64,000 nt of DNA from Nemopilema nomurai. Taxonomy: Eukaryota > Cnidaria > Scyphozoa > Rhizostomeae > Rhizostomatidae. Position numbers and translations under genes: made by a program. Positions 1 to 16,385 of the stretch are shown one piece after another (position 1 is the stretch's first letter; each line of letters begins with the position of its first letter). The DNA is taken from the NCBI GenBank assembly GCA_003864495.1, contig ML133461.1, positions 682,001 to 746,000 of the forward strand. The letters run 5' to 3'. Under the pieces are notes generated by a model that was not told the origin of the DNA, did no database searches, and worked only from the letters and a program-made list of their open reading frames with translations.

Positions 1-4145
<4,145 letters not shown>

Positions 4146-6539
4146 GGACTGCCTCTACCAGGGAGCCGAGATGAAACCGCTAGCCTCTTCGACTGAATAA
4201 GGACTGCCTCTCTCTAAATTGATTACCTTTGCCCGGGCCTCTCTCTAAATTGATTACCTTTGAATTATCCCTAGTCGTAGGTCACGATTCAGCGTGTAGC
4301 CAAATCTGCATTTAGCCATTAGGCCTAGCGCTGATTTATGACGCTTAACGTTTGTCTCGTGGGCTGTCTGAATTTCGAAATGATGTTACAATCGTTCCGT
4401 TAGTATATTGTCATTAAATGATATCGTTGATTTTCGTATAGTGTTTGATCGTAATGAATTGGCTATGCCTGTCGTCGGAAGTTCACAAGCGTTCAAGTAG
4501 GGTAAAGGGAAATTTCTGAGGGGTAAGATAAACCCACTCCAACTATGTCAATTTTGGTAATATTGCCTCACGTGGTACTTTAAGTAAACAAAGGCACATT
4601 CTGATTTCTTCAATTAATGGGATTTGTTTTATCAGTCACCGATATTGATTGACCTTAAATTACAATTTGATTTTAATCATCATCTTTAGAGTACTTCGTA
4701 GCAGCAAACAAGCTCTCATCTTATGTTTCCGTCCCATCACCAATTTTTTCCCCTTGAATGTTTTTCTCTATAAATGGCACGAGAAGCCGAGAGCAGACAA
4801 CCGACGATTCTGTCACCCTGATAACACCCAGCTCATTGCCCGTCTACTTTAAGCCCTCAAGCCCCAGAATAAAGCTGTGCACGGGAAATTTTGTAATGAT
4901 TCCCAGTAAAAATTTTCTTTCAGGCAATCCCATTTTTAAGGGGCTTTAATCCCTGCCAAAGTCTTGGAACACTTGCTCTAATTTACTTATTACGCAAGGT
5001 GCCAAATCCCCTCGCCCCGCAAAAAATTTGTGTAGCGTAAAGGCAAATAATCCTAAAGACATAAGTGACTAATTCTCATATCCCTATGGCTTTTACCTAA
5101 CGATGCAACATTGTTTGTGGGGGCAATGGAACGGAAATAGAACGGGGGTCGCCAATTCACAAAAATCTCACTGTGCTCCAACTACTTTGGCAGAGATTGT
5201 AGCTGTTCCATTTGCAATATCTTCAATGGATTCGGTTTATACAAAATGCCTACCCTTACTTGTGGCCTTGGGTACGCGTCGCAGAAGATGCCCACAGCGG
5301 TAGCTACCCGTTTATGATCAGTAGCTGCCTAATTAATCCTGGTAACGGAGATGAGGCCGGCAACCCAACAAGAGGCTGGTCTGTCATGTTTGGACGATGG
5401 TATTTTTATGAGACTTGGAAGTATTTTTACTATGACCGCAGTCATAGTAGCTTAGCATGATCAACTAATTTATTGAATGAATATTAGACAAGTAATAACT
5501 GATATCTGACATCTAAAACTAGCGAATCTTTTGTGCCTTAAATAATGTATTTATGCCCCAGTCTGAGTATTACATCATTTCATAGTGACTGTTTGAAAGC
5601 AACCCTGGTTACTATTAAATGGTTTTAAATGGGGAAATGGAAATGGCTCATTTTCTCTACCCTGGTTTTTATTTCAGATATCTTGAACGTTTTTAAAACC
5701 ATGCCAATCTTTACAAGAACAATCTTTCGTCCCCCAAAAAAGACAACTTTGTAAAGTCAATTTTGAGCTTCCGTGTCATTTTTCTTTAGTTTCAATAATT
5801 TGTGCATACTGTTTACAAGCAAGTTTGTCTTGTTTATTCAGGAGGCCTATGTTTTGGGTATATTTTAAAGCGCAAAAGGTATTACGAGTCAATGTTTGTT
5901 TGAAGCACAAAAAGTGCATCTTATAGGGTACAGTTATTTATTTATCCTTTCCATTCGTTGCTGTAAAATAGTGTGCGAAAATCTTGTTGCTTTCATCCCG
6001 ATGTTAGGCAGCTAAATGATGTAGTACTCAAGAGGGGGACGTTTAGGCTCAAATGGAGTTGTGTGTTAGAATATATCATGTTTTTTTGTGGTTTGATAAT
6101 ATTTGATCCTAGCAACGAATATCAATGAAATAAATTTCGTAATTTTATGGTAACGTTATCAACTAGTTGTTTTTGTGACGGTCTCGTCTATATATAGTGA
6201 AAGTGACAGAGAAAAACCGGTGCGGTGATTTTCCAGTTATTGCAGGAAGGAAAGCTGCATTACCAAAATTGTTCTAGTAATGCTAGAGTGCGCAAGGCAA
6301 CCATTTTTGTACACGTATTGTTGGTCAGAACATAGTAATGGCACGTAAAAGAAGTTGCATAGAATAACAAATTCTGATAATTTTTTTTCGTTTTCAGTGC
6401 AAAAAAATTTCAGGGGAATTTATCCTCCTTTGATATTCGTACAAGGCAATCTAAACTTGCAACTGAAAATTTGGTTGTTGTAAGTTCCTAGAACACCCTT
6501 CCAGCTTTTCTTAACTCTTAAACTCGCGTTAGAATCTAG
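4146..6539. other. 3' UTR of the kinase gene and intergenic DNA
   Basis: No convincing coding exon. A short tandem duplication (ctctctaaattgattacctt, twice) lies at about 4209-4262. Candidate AATAAA signals are at 4868-4873 and 6129-6134. The small open frames here (for example 5103-5460) have no recognisable protein character. Confidence 0.5.
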
Positions 6540-6646
6540 TGTGGTGCCGAAAAATCAGGACTTCTCTTCGCCAAAGATGAAATGCGTGTAGAGGGAAAGA
6601 TCAACGTTCGATAGCGCAGATTTTAAACCAGAGACGCAAGGCCAAG
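6540..6646 (+). other. possible non-coding first exon of the Bfr1-like gene
   Basis: A relatively GC-rich block ends in a strong donor (gccaag|gtaaga at 6646/6647), about 0.9 kb before the start codon at 7528. This would fit a 5' UTR exon. No acceptor was firmly identified and no promoter element was seen, so this is inference only. Confidence 0.25.
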
Positions 6647-7527
6647 GTAAGACAAGGTAGTATATTAAAGCAAAGTAACATTAATTAATTCCGGAATTAT
6701 CCCGGTGTATATTGTGAATTGTTTAGGTCAATTATTTACAAGTAAATTTATTACGATTCGCGAGAAAAATCTGTAGGCAAGTTACGTTATCAAAACTAAT
6801 ATTTATTTAGAAAGCATGCGACAAACTAAAATTTTTCATTATAGCATATGGCAAAAATTGTAAGTATTAACATAAAAAAAAAGAATGATTCAACTCGAAT
6901 CAGGTATCGGCATTACAGATTTAACGTAATTCTTCAATGTCATCTTACTATTTCTTCCGAACGAGAATAGATATTTACTTCCCTTACTTGGAATCTTCGG
7001 TTTTCGTAGGGTTTCTAATTCCTCGCAACTGCTCGGGATCTCTCGGGAGAGAGAATACGGCTATCGGTACATTAATTTCAGTTCTCTTCCACTATTGTCA
7101 AAACATCGACGGCATCCAGAAAATCCACAGGAAAGTAGTCAATGAGATGCGGCCAAAGAAGCGAAAATTTCCATCCGAACAAATCAATTCTGTGGTAATT
7201 TTGTTTTGCGAAGAAATACAGGTACCTTGTTGGTTATTCCATGCAGTTTAGAAGCGGGCAAGCGCAGGCAGGCCATTGGAGTGACCACGGGGCAATTTAG
7301 GCCCATACTTTATGCTGAAAATTCTAAACTTCTCAATCCTTCCTGCTGCCTAGATGAATTTGTGAGCTATGTACTAATCAAGATAAATATATATGGGTAA
7401 TCAGGAATTGCCATTTGCCCTCAATATCCTGTCGGATCCACGCAAGGACCTAGCCGGTAGTCGAAGGCAGACCACCAAATTGCGAGTACTGAACTGATCA
7501 CTATTATGAAAAGTTTCAACTGAAATT

Positions 7528-10500
7528 ATGAACACTAAAGGTGAAATGGAGCATGATGATAAGTCAACCAAGAAAAGGGGGGTATCAAAACAAAGATTTG
7601 AAAAAGAAAGTTGGAAGCTGTCAGCCAAAATTAAGGAACTTGAGGAAGAATTAGTATCCTTCATTTTAATTTGTTCAGGCACGGATTTGTCTTCCTTCCT
7701 GGTGTACTTTGATTTATTTTCACATTTGACACTTGGTGTCTGGTCATCTATTATTGAAACTGGACCTTGATAATAAACAAATTCTATGAAAAAATATTTG
7801 CAAATTTTGCATTTGAAGTTTCATTGATGTATTTAATGATAGCTTCTTCTGTACCATACAAAAGAGGGCCAAGTATAGGTATGAGTATTGATTGTACTTA
7901 TACTGCTTAGATTCTTAGTGGAGGGAAAAACAGAAGATAGAAGTAGCTGGAGCTATTGCAAACTGTATGTTTATGTTTGACATAAACATGTTTTGGAGTT
8001 TTAATTTTATTCAGTTTCATTGATATTTGTAAAGCTTAAATATAAATGCAAGTACAAGAAGGACATTAAGCAACAATATAACAAAATTGATCACATTCCT
8101 ACAGAATTCCATTCTTTACAATTATCCAGGGCAAATAGATATTATCTGGAAGGACAAATAGCAAATAGATATTAAGATATTCATAGCAAAAAAATAAGAA
8201 GGGTAAATAGATATTCCCTCGAATGGAATTAAAGGGCAAATAAATATTTCCTCAGCCTTTGTTTAAGATATAGAAAAATGGCTTTGTATTTCAGTTTTAT
8301 TTCAGTTTCATTAGAATCTTTAAAGCTTGAAATAAGTTTTTGATTGTCATTGATAGTAGATTATAAAAAACATTTAATGCCTGAAAGATGCAACAAACAA
8401 TTTTCTTTCTAAAGTCAGCTTCCTCAAATGATTTTTAGCATCTTCAGTTTTATGATTATTTGATATTGCCTTGACTTGTTGATCAGAAAGTATTAGTTCT
8501 GAAAGCACCAAATAAAGAACACTATGCTTCTCAAAAGATAAAGCATCAAACACAGCTAAGTGACGTTAAGGCAAAAAGAGAGAATATTTTTACAAAAAAG
8601 CGGATTGTAGATGCAGAATTGAGAGAAGTCAATCAGGAAGTCCAAACCAAGGTTTGTAAAGCAAAGAAGCATGTTTGAAATTTCAAATGTTTAGGTTTTC
8701 TTATTAAGAGGCTGCTACCTATTTGTCCAAATAGAGTTATTAATTTAAATATAAAATGCTACTATTCTGACAACAGTTGCCAGAAGAAGTTGTTTTGTGA
8801 CATGCTTATAAACCATGTTTTAGGATTCGGTGAAGATTAATTGTGGCCTGTGGTTAGCCTAGATTATCCACGAAACGTAAGGCATTTTAATGTTATAGTG
8901 CCATAAAGTTTACCATTTTGAGGAAAAATCAGTCTATTTATATTCACCTATCATTTATTTACCATCTGTTTTATTTACCTATCATTTATCATCCATATTC
9001 TGTAACAGCTCTATAAAGCTCCAGGGGGGGGCTTACTTATTTTTTCAGCCTTAGGGGGTGGGCTAAAAAGGGAGGAGGGCTGCATGTTTTTTATGTAATT
9101 TTTTGCTAAAAAATGAGGAAAAAAGCTATTACTCTCACTAACTTGAAAATTAGAAATTGTGAGCATTAAAAGTCAAAACATTGTTAGCTATCAATAAATT
9201 TTCAAATTTAGCGTTTTTTGACATCTCTGGCTAACAAGGGGGGCTTAAAAGAGAAGGGGGCTTATTTATGAATTTCATAAGTGTGAAGGGGCTTAATAAA
9301 GATGGGGGCTTAATAAAGATGGGGGCTTAATAAAGATGGGGGCTTAATAAAGATGGGGGCTTAATAGAGAACAGGGCTAAATAGAGCTTTACGGTACATT
9401 TTCTTGGATTTATGTCTTTATAATAGTTCATTATGTGCCAGTTTATTGTTTTGCCACATTACTATAAATTTAAGTTTATTTCAACACAATTTACTAAATG
9501 CCCAAAGAGGTCTATATATTTTATTTTACAATTATCTTGCCACCAACTTAATTGTAGAGTATGTTAAAGCAAATTACCAAAGCTGTTACCAACGGGATTA
9601 CTGAAAGATTCCTAGAATTATTCTCATGAGGACAACCATGGCCTTTGTTTTTAATTGAGTTGATCATTTCTATTGTATGAATTTTGTCACAAAAACCATC
9701 TCCTTTGTGATATATATACATACAATCCTGAGATAGGTACTATTTATGCAGCCAATGCAAAAGGAGTCAGTGGCTATGTATGAAATTGTTATCTGTTATT
9801 TTCTAATCAAAGCTCAACTTTCTCTAGTATGACGCCATTGGAAAGTTAAAAAGCAATCTGACATACAAGAGCCCTGAGAGAGTTGACAAAGTCATCAGGT
9901 AAAAATTGTTTATTGCTGTTTTTTGTCACTTTGATTATTCATAGTTGCACCATAATTTGATTAGGCTCATCACATATAGCTCCTGTCACTTTCCTGTCTC
10001 AAGGGAAAACTTTCTATATAACATTTGATCATCCAGTGTGCCAGTTTTGTCAATTTGGACTGATTTTGTATTAATTATCATTTTATGTACAGTTAAAATA
10101 GAGACAAAAGAGCATTTTTTTAAATTCTGCACATTGTTCATCACATATCAATTTTGCTTAGTAATCTTTGTTAAATTGATCTGCATTTTCAAAAGGCATG
10201 TTGTCTTCCTACTGAGTATATTTTTGTGTGTATGGGAATTGTTTATAATGAAAATACATATAAAGTATGACCTATTGAAGCTAAAATAGCATGCTTTTTT
10301 TGATCTTTTTTCATATATGCACCAATGTACTGTAGTTTATGCTTCATGGTAATTGTCATTGCAATCAGAATAAAAGTCCTTTTAGTGTTTCTCTTTGTCT
10401 CTTTGTTTTAAGCCAAATTTAGTTTAAGCTACAAAGCCTCATTAAAGCTCAGGGTCAGTCAAAGCTTGGTGGGCATGTTAAAGTTCTTCATAAAGCGTAA

Positions 10501-13500
10501 TTTGTAAAACCACTGGACCGTGTTTTACAGTGTGTGTCGAAAAGTTTGCTTCGAATTGTGGATTTGAGGGTATCCAAGTAATAATTATTTCATGAACCAT
10601 CTTCAGAAATCTCTCAATACAGGGAGAAAATATTCAACCTTGTATCCCACTTAAGTGTCTTCCACTTATGTCTAAACAGGTTGATCTAAACTTATAGTGT
10701 TCTGTGGTAAAGCTGTATCTTGTCAGTGCTGTATTAGTGGCTATGTAGCTTTGGCAGTCAATTGGCTTCTTGTTAACAAGCAGCAATAAAACTGTCGCTT
10801 TATTCAAGTTAAAACTTTACGGAAACCTGCCTTTCACTAGGGGTATGAATTAATATTATCAAGCTGTTAGAGGACGTTCGCTTGTTACAATTAATGAGTA
10901 TAAGTTGGGATTAATGGGTATTTTTAGGCGTAAACATGAAGATAAAGGGCTTAATGTCAATGTTTTTTATTGTGATATGTTGACCGAGTTCGTCTGTCTC
11001 TGCAGGATAAGTGTAATAGGCTCCGAAACAAGTATGACCCATTGGTCAGCGAGTAAAGCTGGCTTTGGACTGGCATTGCCAAGGTTGTCCACAAGTGCAC
11101 TGATGACCGTCAAGTGTTGTTATGTCTTCACATCAAAATTTACGGCTGTCTTTCTTGGTGTTGTAGGAAACTAGAGATTCAGTTGCAAAAAAATCAATAC
11201 AAGGCCACCGAAGAACGAAGAGTTCGACAAGAAATTTCAGATTTGCAGATGTCTAAAGCCAAAATTAAGTACGATTTCTTTTGAAAATTGCTAAATAGTA
11301 ATCAAGACTTTTCGGTCTTTAATAATTCTTTTTTATTCATAATAGGAATATGTTCGAATTTTGCCTTCTATCTTAAAACATGTATTGTTTGTAGCTTTGT
11401 TTTGATCTGGAATGGTTTTTAAGTTTGTATTTTGAGCAACAAGTATTTTGAGCTCTTTGTCGAAACAGACAGAAGCATGACATGTCGTAGCTTTGCAACT
11501 TGTTTAAGTTTGTAAATGAAGAAATCGAGATCATTATAATGCGCTGTCATCGAAGGCAGCTTGTGTGTGCCTCATTTCACATTTTTGTTTCTCTTCAGAG
11601 ACCTGAAAGAATTGGAAGAGGAAGTCAGAATTCTGACCAGCAAGCAGAAAGATCTCAGAAGTCAGCGAGATGTAATCAACCTTTATTTATTGTATACTTT
11701 TTGTTTTTTTAGCGATGTCTTTAAATTTTTGCCAATTATCATTCTTTTTCAGCATTATCGCCAAAGATAATCTAGCGTGGTAAACGGGACGTTTAGGGGA
11801 CATTTTCAGACTGTTCGATCAAATTTCACGGAATTCGACAAAAGCTACCTACGCCCCCAGTCCATGTTGATGAGGCTTCAATTATAAACCCAAACGTACT
11901 TTTCTACAATCTCCAATTTTAATTTAACCAGACCAACTTTTCTTTAGGAGAATATTCGGTTGATATCTTCAATAAAGCGAGAAGAGAGCGAAGCGAAATC
12001 TGTGCTTGACCAACACAAGAAGGCCGAGGACGAAGAGTGGGCTGTGTATAAGGAGAGTCTGGCGAAAAGAGATCAGCTTCGAGATCGTACGTTGTCTATA
12101 TTGGATCGCCAGATTGTATCGTTTTTCAGTCAAAAGTTCTTCCTTTTGCAGACAGCTAACGCTAAGTAGTAAGAGGTTTTTAAGTTATACGTCATTACTG
12201 CTAATTTCTGAACAATGCTTGGCCTAAGAGCAAATCATGGCACGGTGTGTATTACTTTTATGTATTACTTTTGTATTGAATAAAGGAATGCAAATGGCAA
12301 TGCAAAACACTGTTTGGAGCCTGGTGTAATCCAATGCTATTTGTCAGAAGGTTGGAGAGAGACAAGACAAATAGTCTTCACTTTAGTTGAATACTCAAAG
12401 ACTAAACATTTCAGCATAACATTCAGTATGATACATTAATTTTACCGAAAGTGACAGATTGAATGTCACGTGATTCATTATAATGATTAATTATTCGTTA
12501 AGCATATAATATTGATATAATCATGTTTTTCATGAATATTTTTAGAAAAAGACTCGCTATTAAGAGAAAGAAGAGAATTGGCAGAGCAGTACAGAAAGAG
12601 CCAAAATCTGCACCGTGATGGCGGGACAAGAAGAGATTGGCACTGGGGACATTTATTAAACGACCCAGATTCAAGAACCAAAGAAATAAATCCCGGTCAG
12701 GGCCTCCAGATTGTGTAAGTTTTAATTTTGTTTATTGAAATTTTTGCTTTTTGTTCCTTTTCTCTCCTTTTAAACTTGGTTGTTTTAATGAGAGGTAGTA
12801 TTATTTTTTGAAAAATAATGCAAAGATTTTGAGTGTATTATGTGGTCATATGGTTTACGTTTGCCTATTCCATCGTTTTTATTCACTTTTTTAAGGTTCT
12901 TTTCGATTATCTTTAGAACGGAGAAGAAGAAGCCGTTTGAGGAAGAGATAATGCACTGTAATATCTTGCTGGCGTACCTGGAAAAATACGAGATCCAAAC
13001 AGATGAGAAGGGTGTCGATGGATCCGAGCAACAAACAGGAGGTGCGTCTTTTTATTCGTCCTCATCATACTTCTGCTTGGAACCTAGTTAGGAGGTAAAG
13101 CACGTAGAGAAAAGGTGGTATGAAACAAAACAGTATGGCTTGGTATAATGAAAGGATTCATCGAGAAAAGGGTTCCCACAAATGATCGCTAAAGAATGCG
13201 TAGCTTACCCTTGCTGCAAGGAACGACTTTATAGTGACGCTATACAGGGACAGTGTACATCTTGTTATGAATTTTTAGCTTTCTTCTTATTGCAAATGAG
13301 CACTTGAGATGCGACACGCATGGAAGGAAAGAGGATTCTTTGAGAACCATCTTATTGTTTCTTCTTTACTTTTTGAGGAAAGGACAAAAAATTATTGCTT
13401 GCTTCATATTTGGGCTTGATGTAGACATGGTCTGGTTTGAAAATATCTTTTTGAAATTTATGATTTTACTAGTTACTCTTGATGTGTTCTTGTTTAATTA

Positions 13501-16385
13501 ATTGATTTAATATTTTACTGTCCAGTACAACACTCTAAGAGGCCGAAAGACGAAGGTATTTACAGTGGCGTGCAAAGAAGACCGAGTAAACGGGGCCGAC
13601 GCAAGAAACACCATTCAGTCGAGGTGAATTTGCGTTATTTAACGATATCTCTCAAGCGTATGTGTTTCAAGGAACATTTAACGAGGTTACACTGAAGCAG
13701 CCTTTGTATGTAGTGGTTGCCTCATAACATACCGTAAATTCTCTTTTAAGCCCCCCTCTCAATTTAGCCCCTCTCTTATAAGCCCCCCCCCTTTAAAGTG
13801 CTGAGAAACAACAAGCCCCTCGGGGGGCTTAAAAGATAATTTATGGTATCTTTGATTTATGTATTAGTAGCTGTCACCCAAATTGAATAGAGAATGGGAA
13901 CAAAGAGTTGGATTTTTTCAAGTTTAACCAGTCTGGCAAAACTCGTTCCCCTATTTCTAGCTACTGTTAAGTTTTGTACCGCAAAGTACAAAATTGATTT
14001 GATTGTGTTTAAATGGAGTTCGTTAATTTTTTGGGGATGTTCTGAAATTTGTAAATCTGGCTAAATTGATCCACGCCACTCCCACATGTGACGTTCGTCT
14101 ATGATTTCCCATTTCTTCATTCTACCATTTGTAGCAAAATCCGCTTTTCGAAGCAAAGACTTTCGATACATTAGTTCCTCATATAAAAGTAGAAACGCAT
14201 TCGAGTGAGCTGGTACAGTCAAATCATACTGTCCTCAGATTTTTTTATAGCAGCTGAAAATATGACCTCAAAACCTGCATGTTGATTTTATTTTTTTTAT
14301 GACGTCATGTCTGAAAATATCTATCGGCTTCCCTTGACCAAAGTAATTCTGCTCTACTGATAATTTCTTGTTATCACTGAACAATTTATGTGAAGAATAA
14401 CTCGTATGTATTATTGGCATTGTATAAGTAGTTTTCGATTTTTGATTGCACTCTGTAAAGGTTCATTGTCTTTTAGGCGGCAAAGAAACTGGATCTCCAC
14501 GTTTCTGTGGTTGAAAGCTTCCTGTCTCTAGGTCTCCAGCCACCGGCATCGTTCTTTGAAATTCCACGAGTAAGGTCAGAAATCAATGAGCGAAAGGTAT
14601 GTGTTGACGAATCTGATTGTTAAAGAGGCTACTGTGACGTCATGTGATTTCATTTTATTCTTGTGTTGACAAGGATTTTCGCTACCGGGTGGGGAAGGAT
14701 GGATTTTACTTAGTTTGTATAGCAACATACACGAAAACAATGCAAGCATGAATTGTAATTTTAGTATAAAAGTCTAGAAGCTATTTGGCCTGGAGGAAGG
14801 TGTTGTTCAACGCTTTTTCAGAATGCTCCCCAGGGCAACGTATTGTGATGGAAAATTACACAGCACTATCTATCTACACAAAGTCAACAGTGAAATCATT
14901 GTGCATGCAGGCCAAATTCCTTTACCCGCAACCATTTGCTCTACTCCAAGTTCCTAGTTGTAGGGGGTGGGGGTGAACTTCATTTTAAAAAACTTTTGCA
15001 TACCCATTTACATTCATTAACATTTCCATTTCCATAACTTTGCTAATTATGTATTTCATGCAAAAAGTCACCCCCCCCCCCCTTTTTAGGTAAAGACTTC
15101 AAAAAGTCTGAGCATTTCAATCTACTATGACCCCTATTCTGGGGTTTTGTAAAAAGCTGCCAACCACCCTTTTTATTAGACCCCCCTTACAATTAGGAAC
15201 TTGAAAGTATATATCGAGCAAAGGTTACTTACCTTTGCAATGCTTGGGTCGCAATGATTACCATCAAAATTAGAGGAAGACTTCAGATTTTGGGTACTAG
15301 GAATTTTCGGGTTAAAATTTGCAAACATCTTTTAGCAGGGTCTTTTGCTTGACTTGTTTTTATAGCGGTATTTTGAGAAGGGACAGTTGTTAGCCACGAA
15401 AACGTCAAACGTCAGGCGTACGAAATCGATCCCATATCTCCGCTCGACAAACACTGTTGATGTTGCCTCTTTTCACGTGGACAGAAGAACTGATGACATC
15501 GAAAACGAACAGAAAAATTCGCAGTTGTATCAAAGAAGGCACAAGAGTTGCCCATCGCTGAATGGAACTGTGAACGAGGCGGGTGACAGTGGCCTCTTCT
15601 TCAGTAACTCCACTTCAAATTCAATTCAATCTATGAGCCGAAGCAATAGTGAGCATGACTTGCAGTCACCAAAAAGTATGACGTCATCATCCAGTTTTAG
15701 CGACATTCGATCAAGTGTGACGCCTCGTGGGCTGGGAACAGGTTTCGCCAAACCAGGCTCAATTGATGGGGAAGAAAAGCAGCAGCTAGAATGTGACGAT
15801 GAAAGGAAGGTTTTGGACTCTCAGCCCTCGGAAGATGGACGCAAGAGCACTAAATTTTCACTCAAGGTGCATTTTGCTAATGATGTTACAGAGGTTCTTA
15901 ACGACGAAGATGTCCAGCCGGGTGCATCGAAAGCCTCCAGTGCGCATGTTGGGTTAGCAGCCACGAAGGAGAGTGAGTTAAGTCATCGTTTAGACTTGGA
16001 CTCTAAAGTACCGAGCGAATGTCTGAAAGATAAGGGGGACCAAGAGGATACTTCAAATAAACACGAAAGGAACGATGTTTCAGAAGGCGTTCAGCTTAGG
16101 GGGGTCACAAATGAGCAGCGTTATCCTTCGACTTCTGATGATGGTGATGACGTAGATGAAAGGGGATTTTCGGCTTCAAACGAACTGCAGTTTACTATGG
16201 ATGATTTCCAGCCCGCACCCTGTGGCGAAGGACTGCCTGCTGCGCAAAGCGCATCCTCGGGCCGTTTCAGTTATTCTGCCTCGGATTCATTGGTGAGTCA
16301 GCCTCGATCGCCGGGTGGTTGCAGCCCAAGGAGGCGAAGCGGATATCTGGATAAGAACGATGATAGTGTCGAAGTAACGACGTAA
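7528..16385 (+). CDS. Bfr1-like coiled-coil protein with long disordered C-terminal tail
   Basis: Eleven exons: 7528-7653, 8487-8651, 9828-9898, 11167-11268, 11599-11671, 11948-12086, 12546-12714, 12917-13041, 13526-13623, 14477-14596, 15366-16385. All are GT..AG, phases agree throughout, and the sum is 2208 nt (735 aa plus stop). Residues 1 to about 300 are charged and coiled-coil-like, with the landmarks KLKSNLTYKSPERVDKVI, RRVRQEISDLQMSKAKI and DLKELEEEV. A later conserved stretch contains KKPFEEEI and LLAYLEKY, followed by LGLQPPASF. This order fits yeast Bfr1 (nuclear segregation, polysome-associated RNA-binding protein). The last exon is Ser/Asp-rich and disordered; it carries KVHF (15864-15875, about residues 563-566) within LKVHFANDVTEV, an RVxF-type PP1-docking pattern. 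The start is the first ATG of the open exon; an in-frame ATG at 7546 is an alternative. The family call rests on recalled motifs, not a search. Confidence 0.75.
9000..9400. repeat. G-run-rich intronic repeat with 17-bp tandem array
   Basis: In the third exon gap of the Bfr1-like gene (8652-9827). It contains many ggggg-ctta blocks; from about 9288 to 9368 the 17-bp unit gggggcttaataaagat is repeated four to five times. The edges are weakly related in inverted sense (about 9003-9025 and 9384-9402), so this may be a decayed short inverted-repeat element that gained an internal tandem array. Confidence 0.55.
13729..13849. mobile_element. 121-bp palindromic MITE-like element in intron 9
   Basis: The left end ataccgtaaattctctttt, followed by aagcccccc, is matched by the reverse complement of the right end (ggggggcttaaaa.gataatttatggtat) with only two mismatches over about 28 bp. 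No coding capacity. It lies between exons 9 and 10 of the Bfr1-like gene. The sequence resembles the G/C-run element at 9000-9400. Confidence 0.7.
14949..15201. mobile_element. 253-bp inverted-repeat element in intron 10
   Basis: Terminal inverted repeats: left agttcctagttgtaggggg, right ccccccttacaattaggaact, with two mismatches over about 19 bp. The interior includes a C12 run and no ORF. It lies between exons 10 and 11 of the Bfr1-like gene. I found no clear target-site duplication. Confidence 0.65.
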
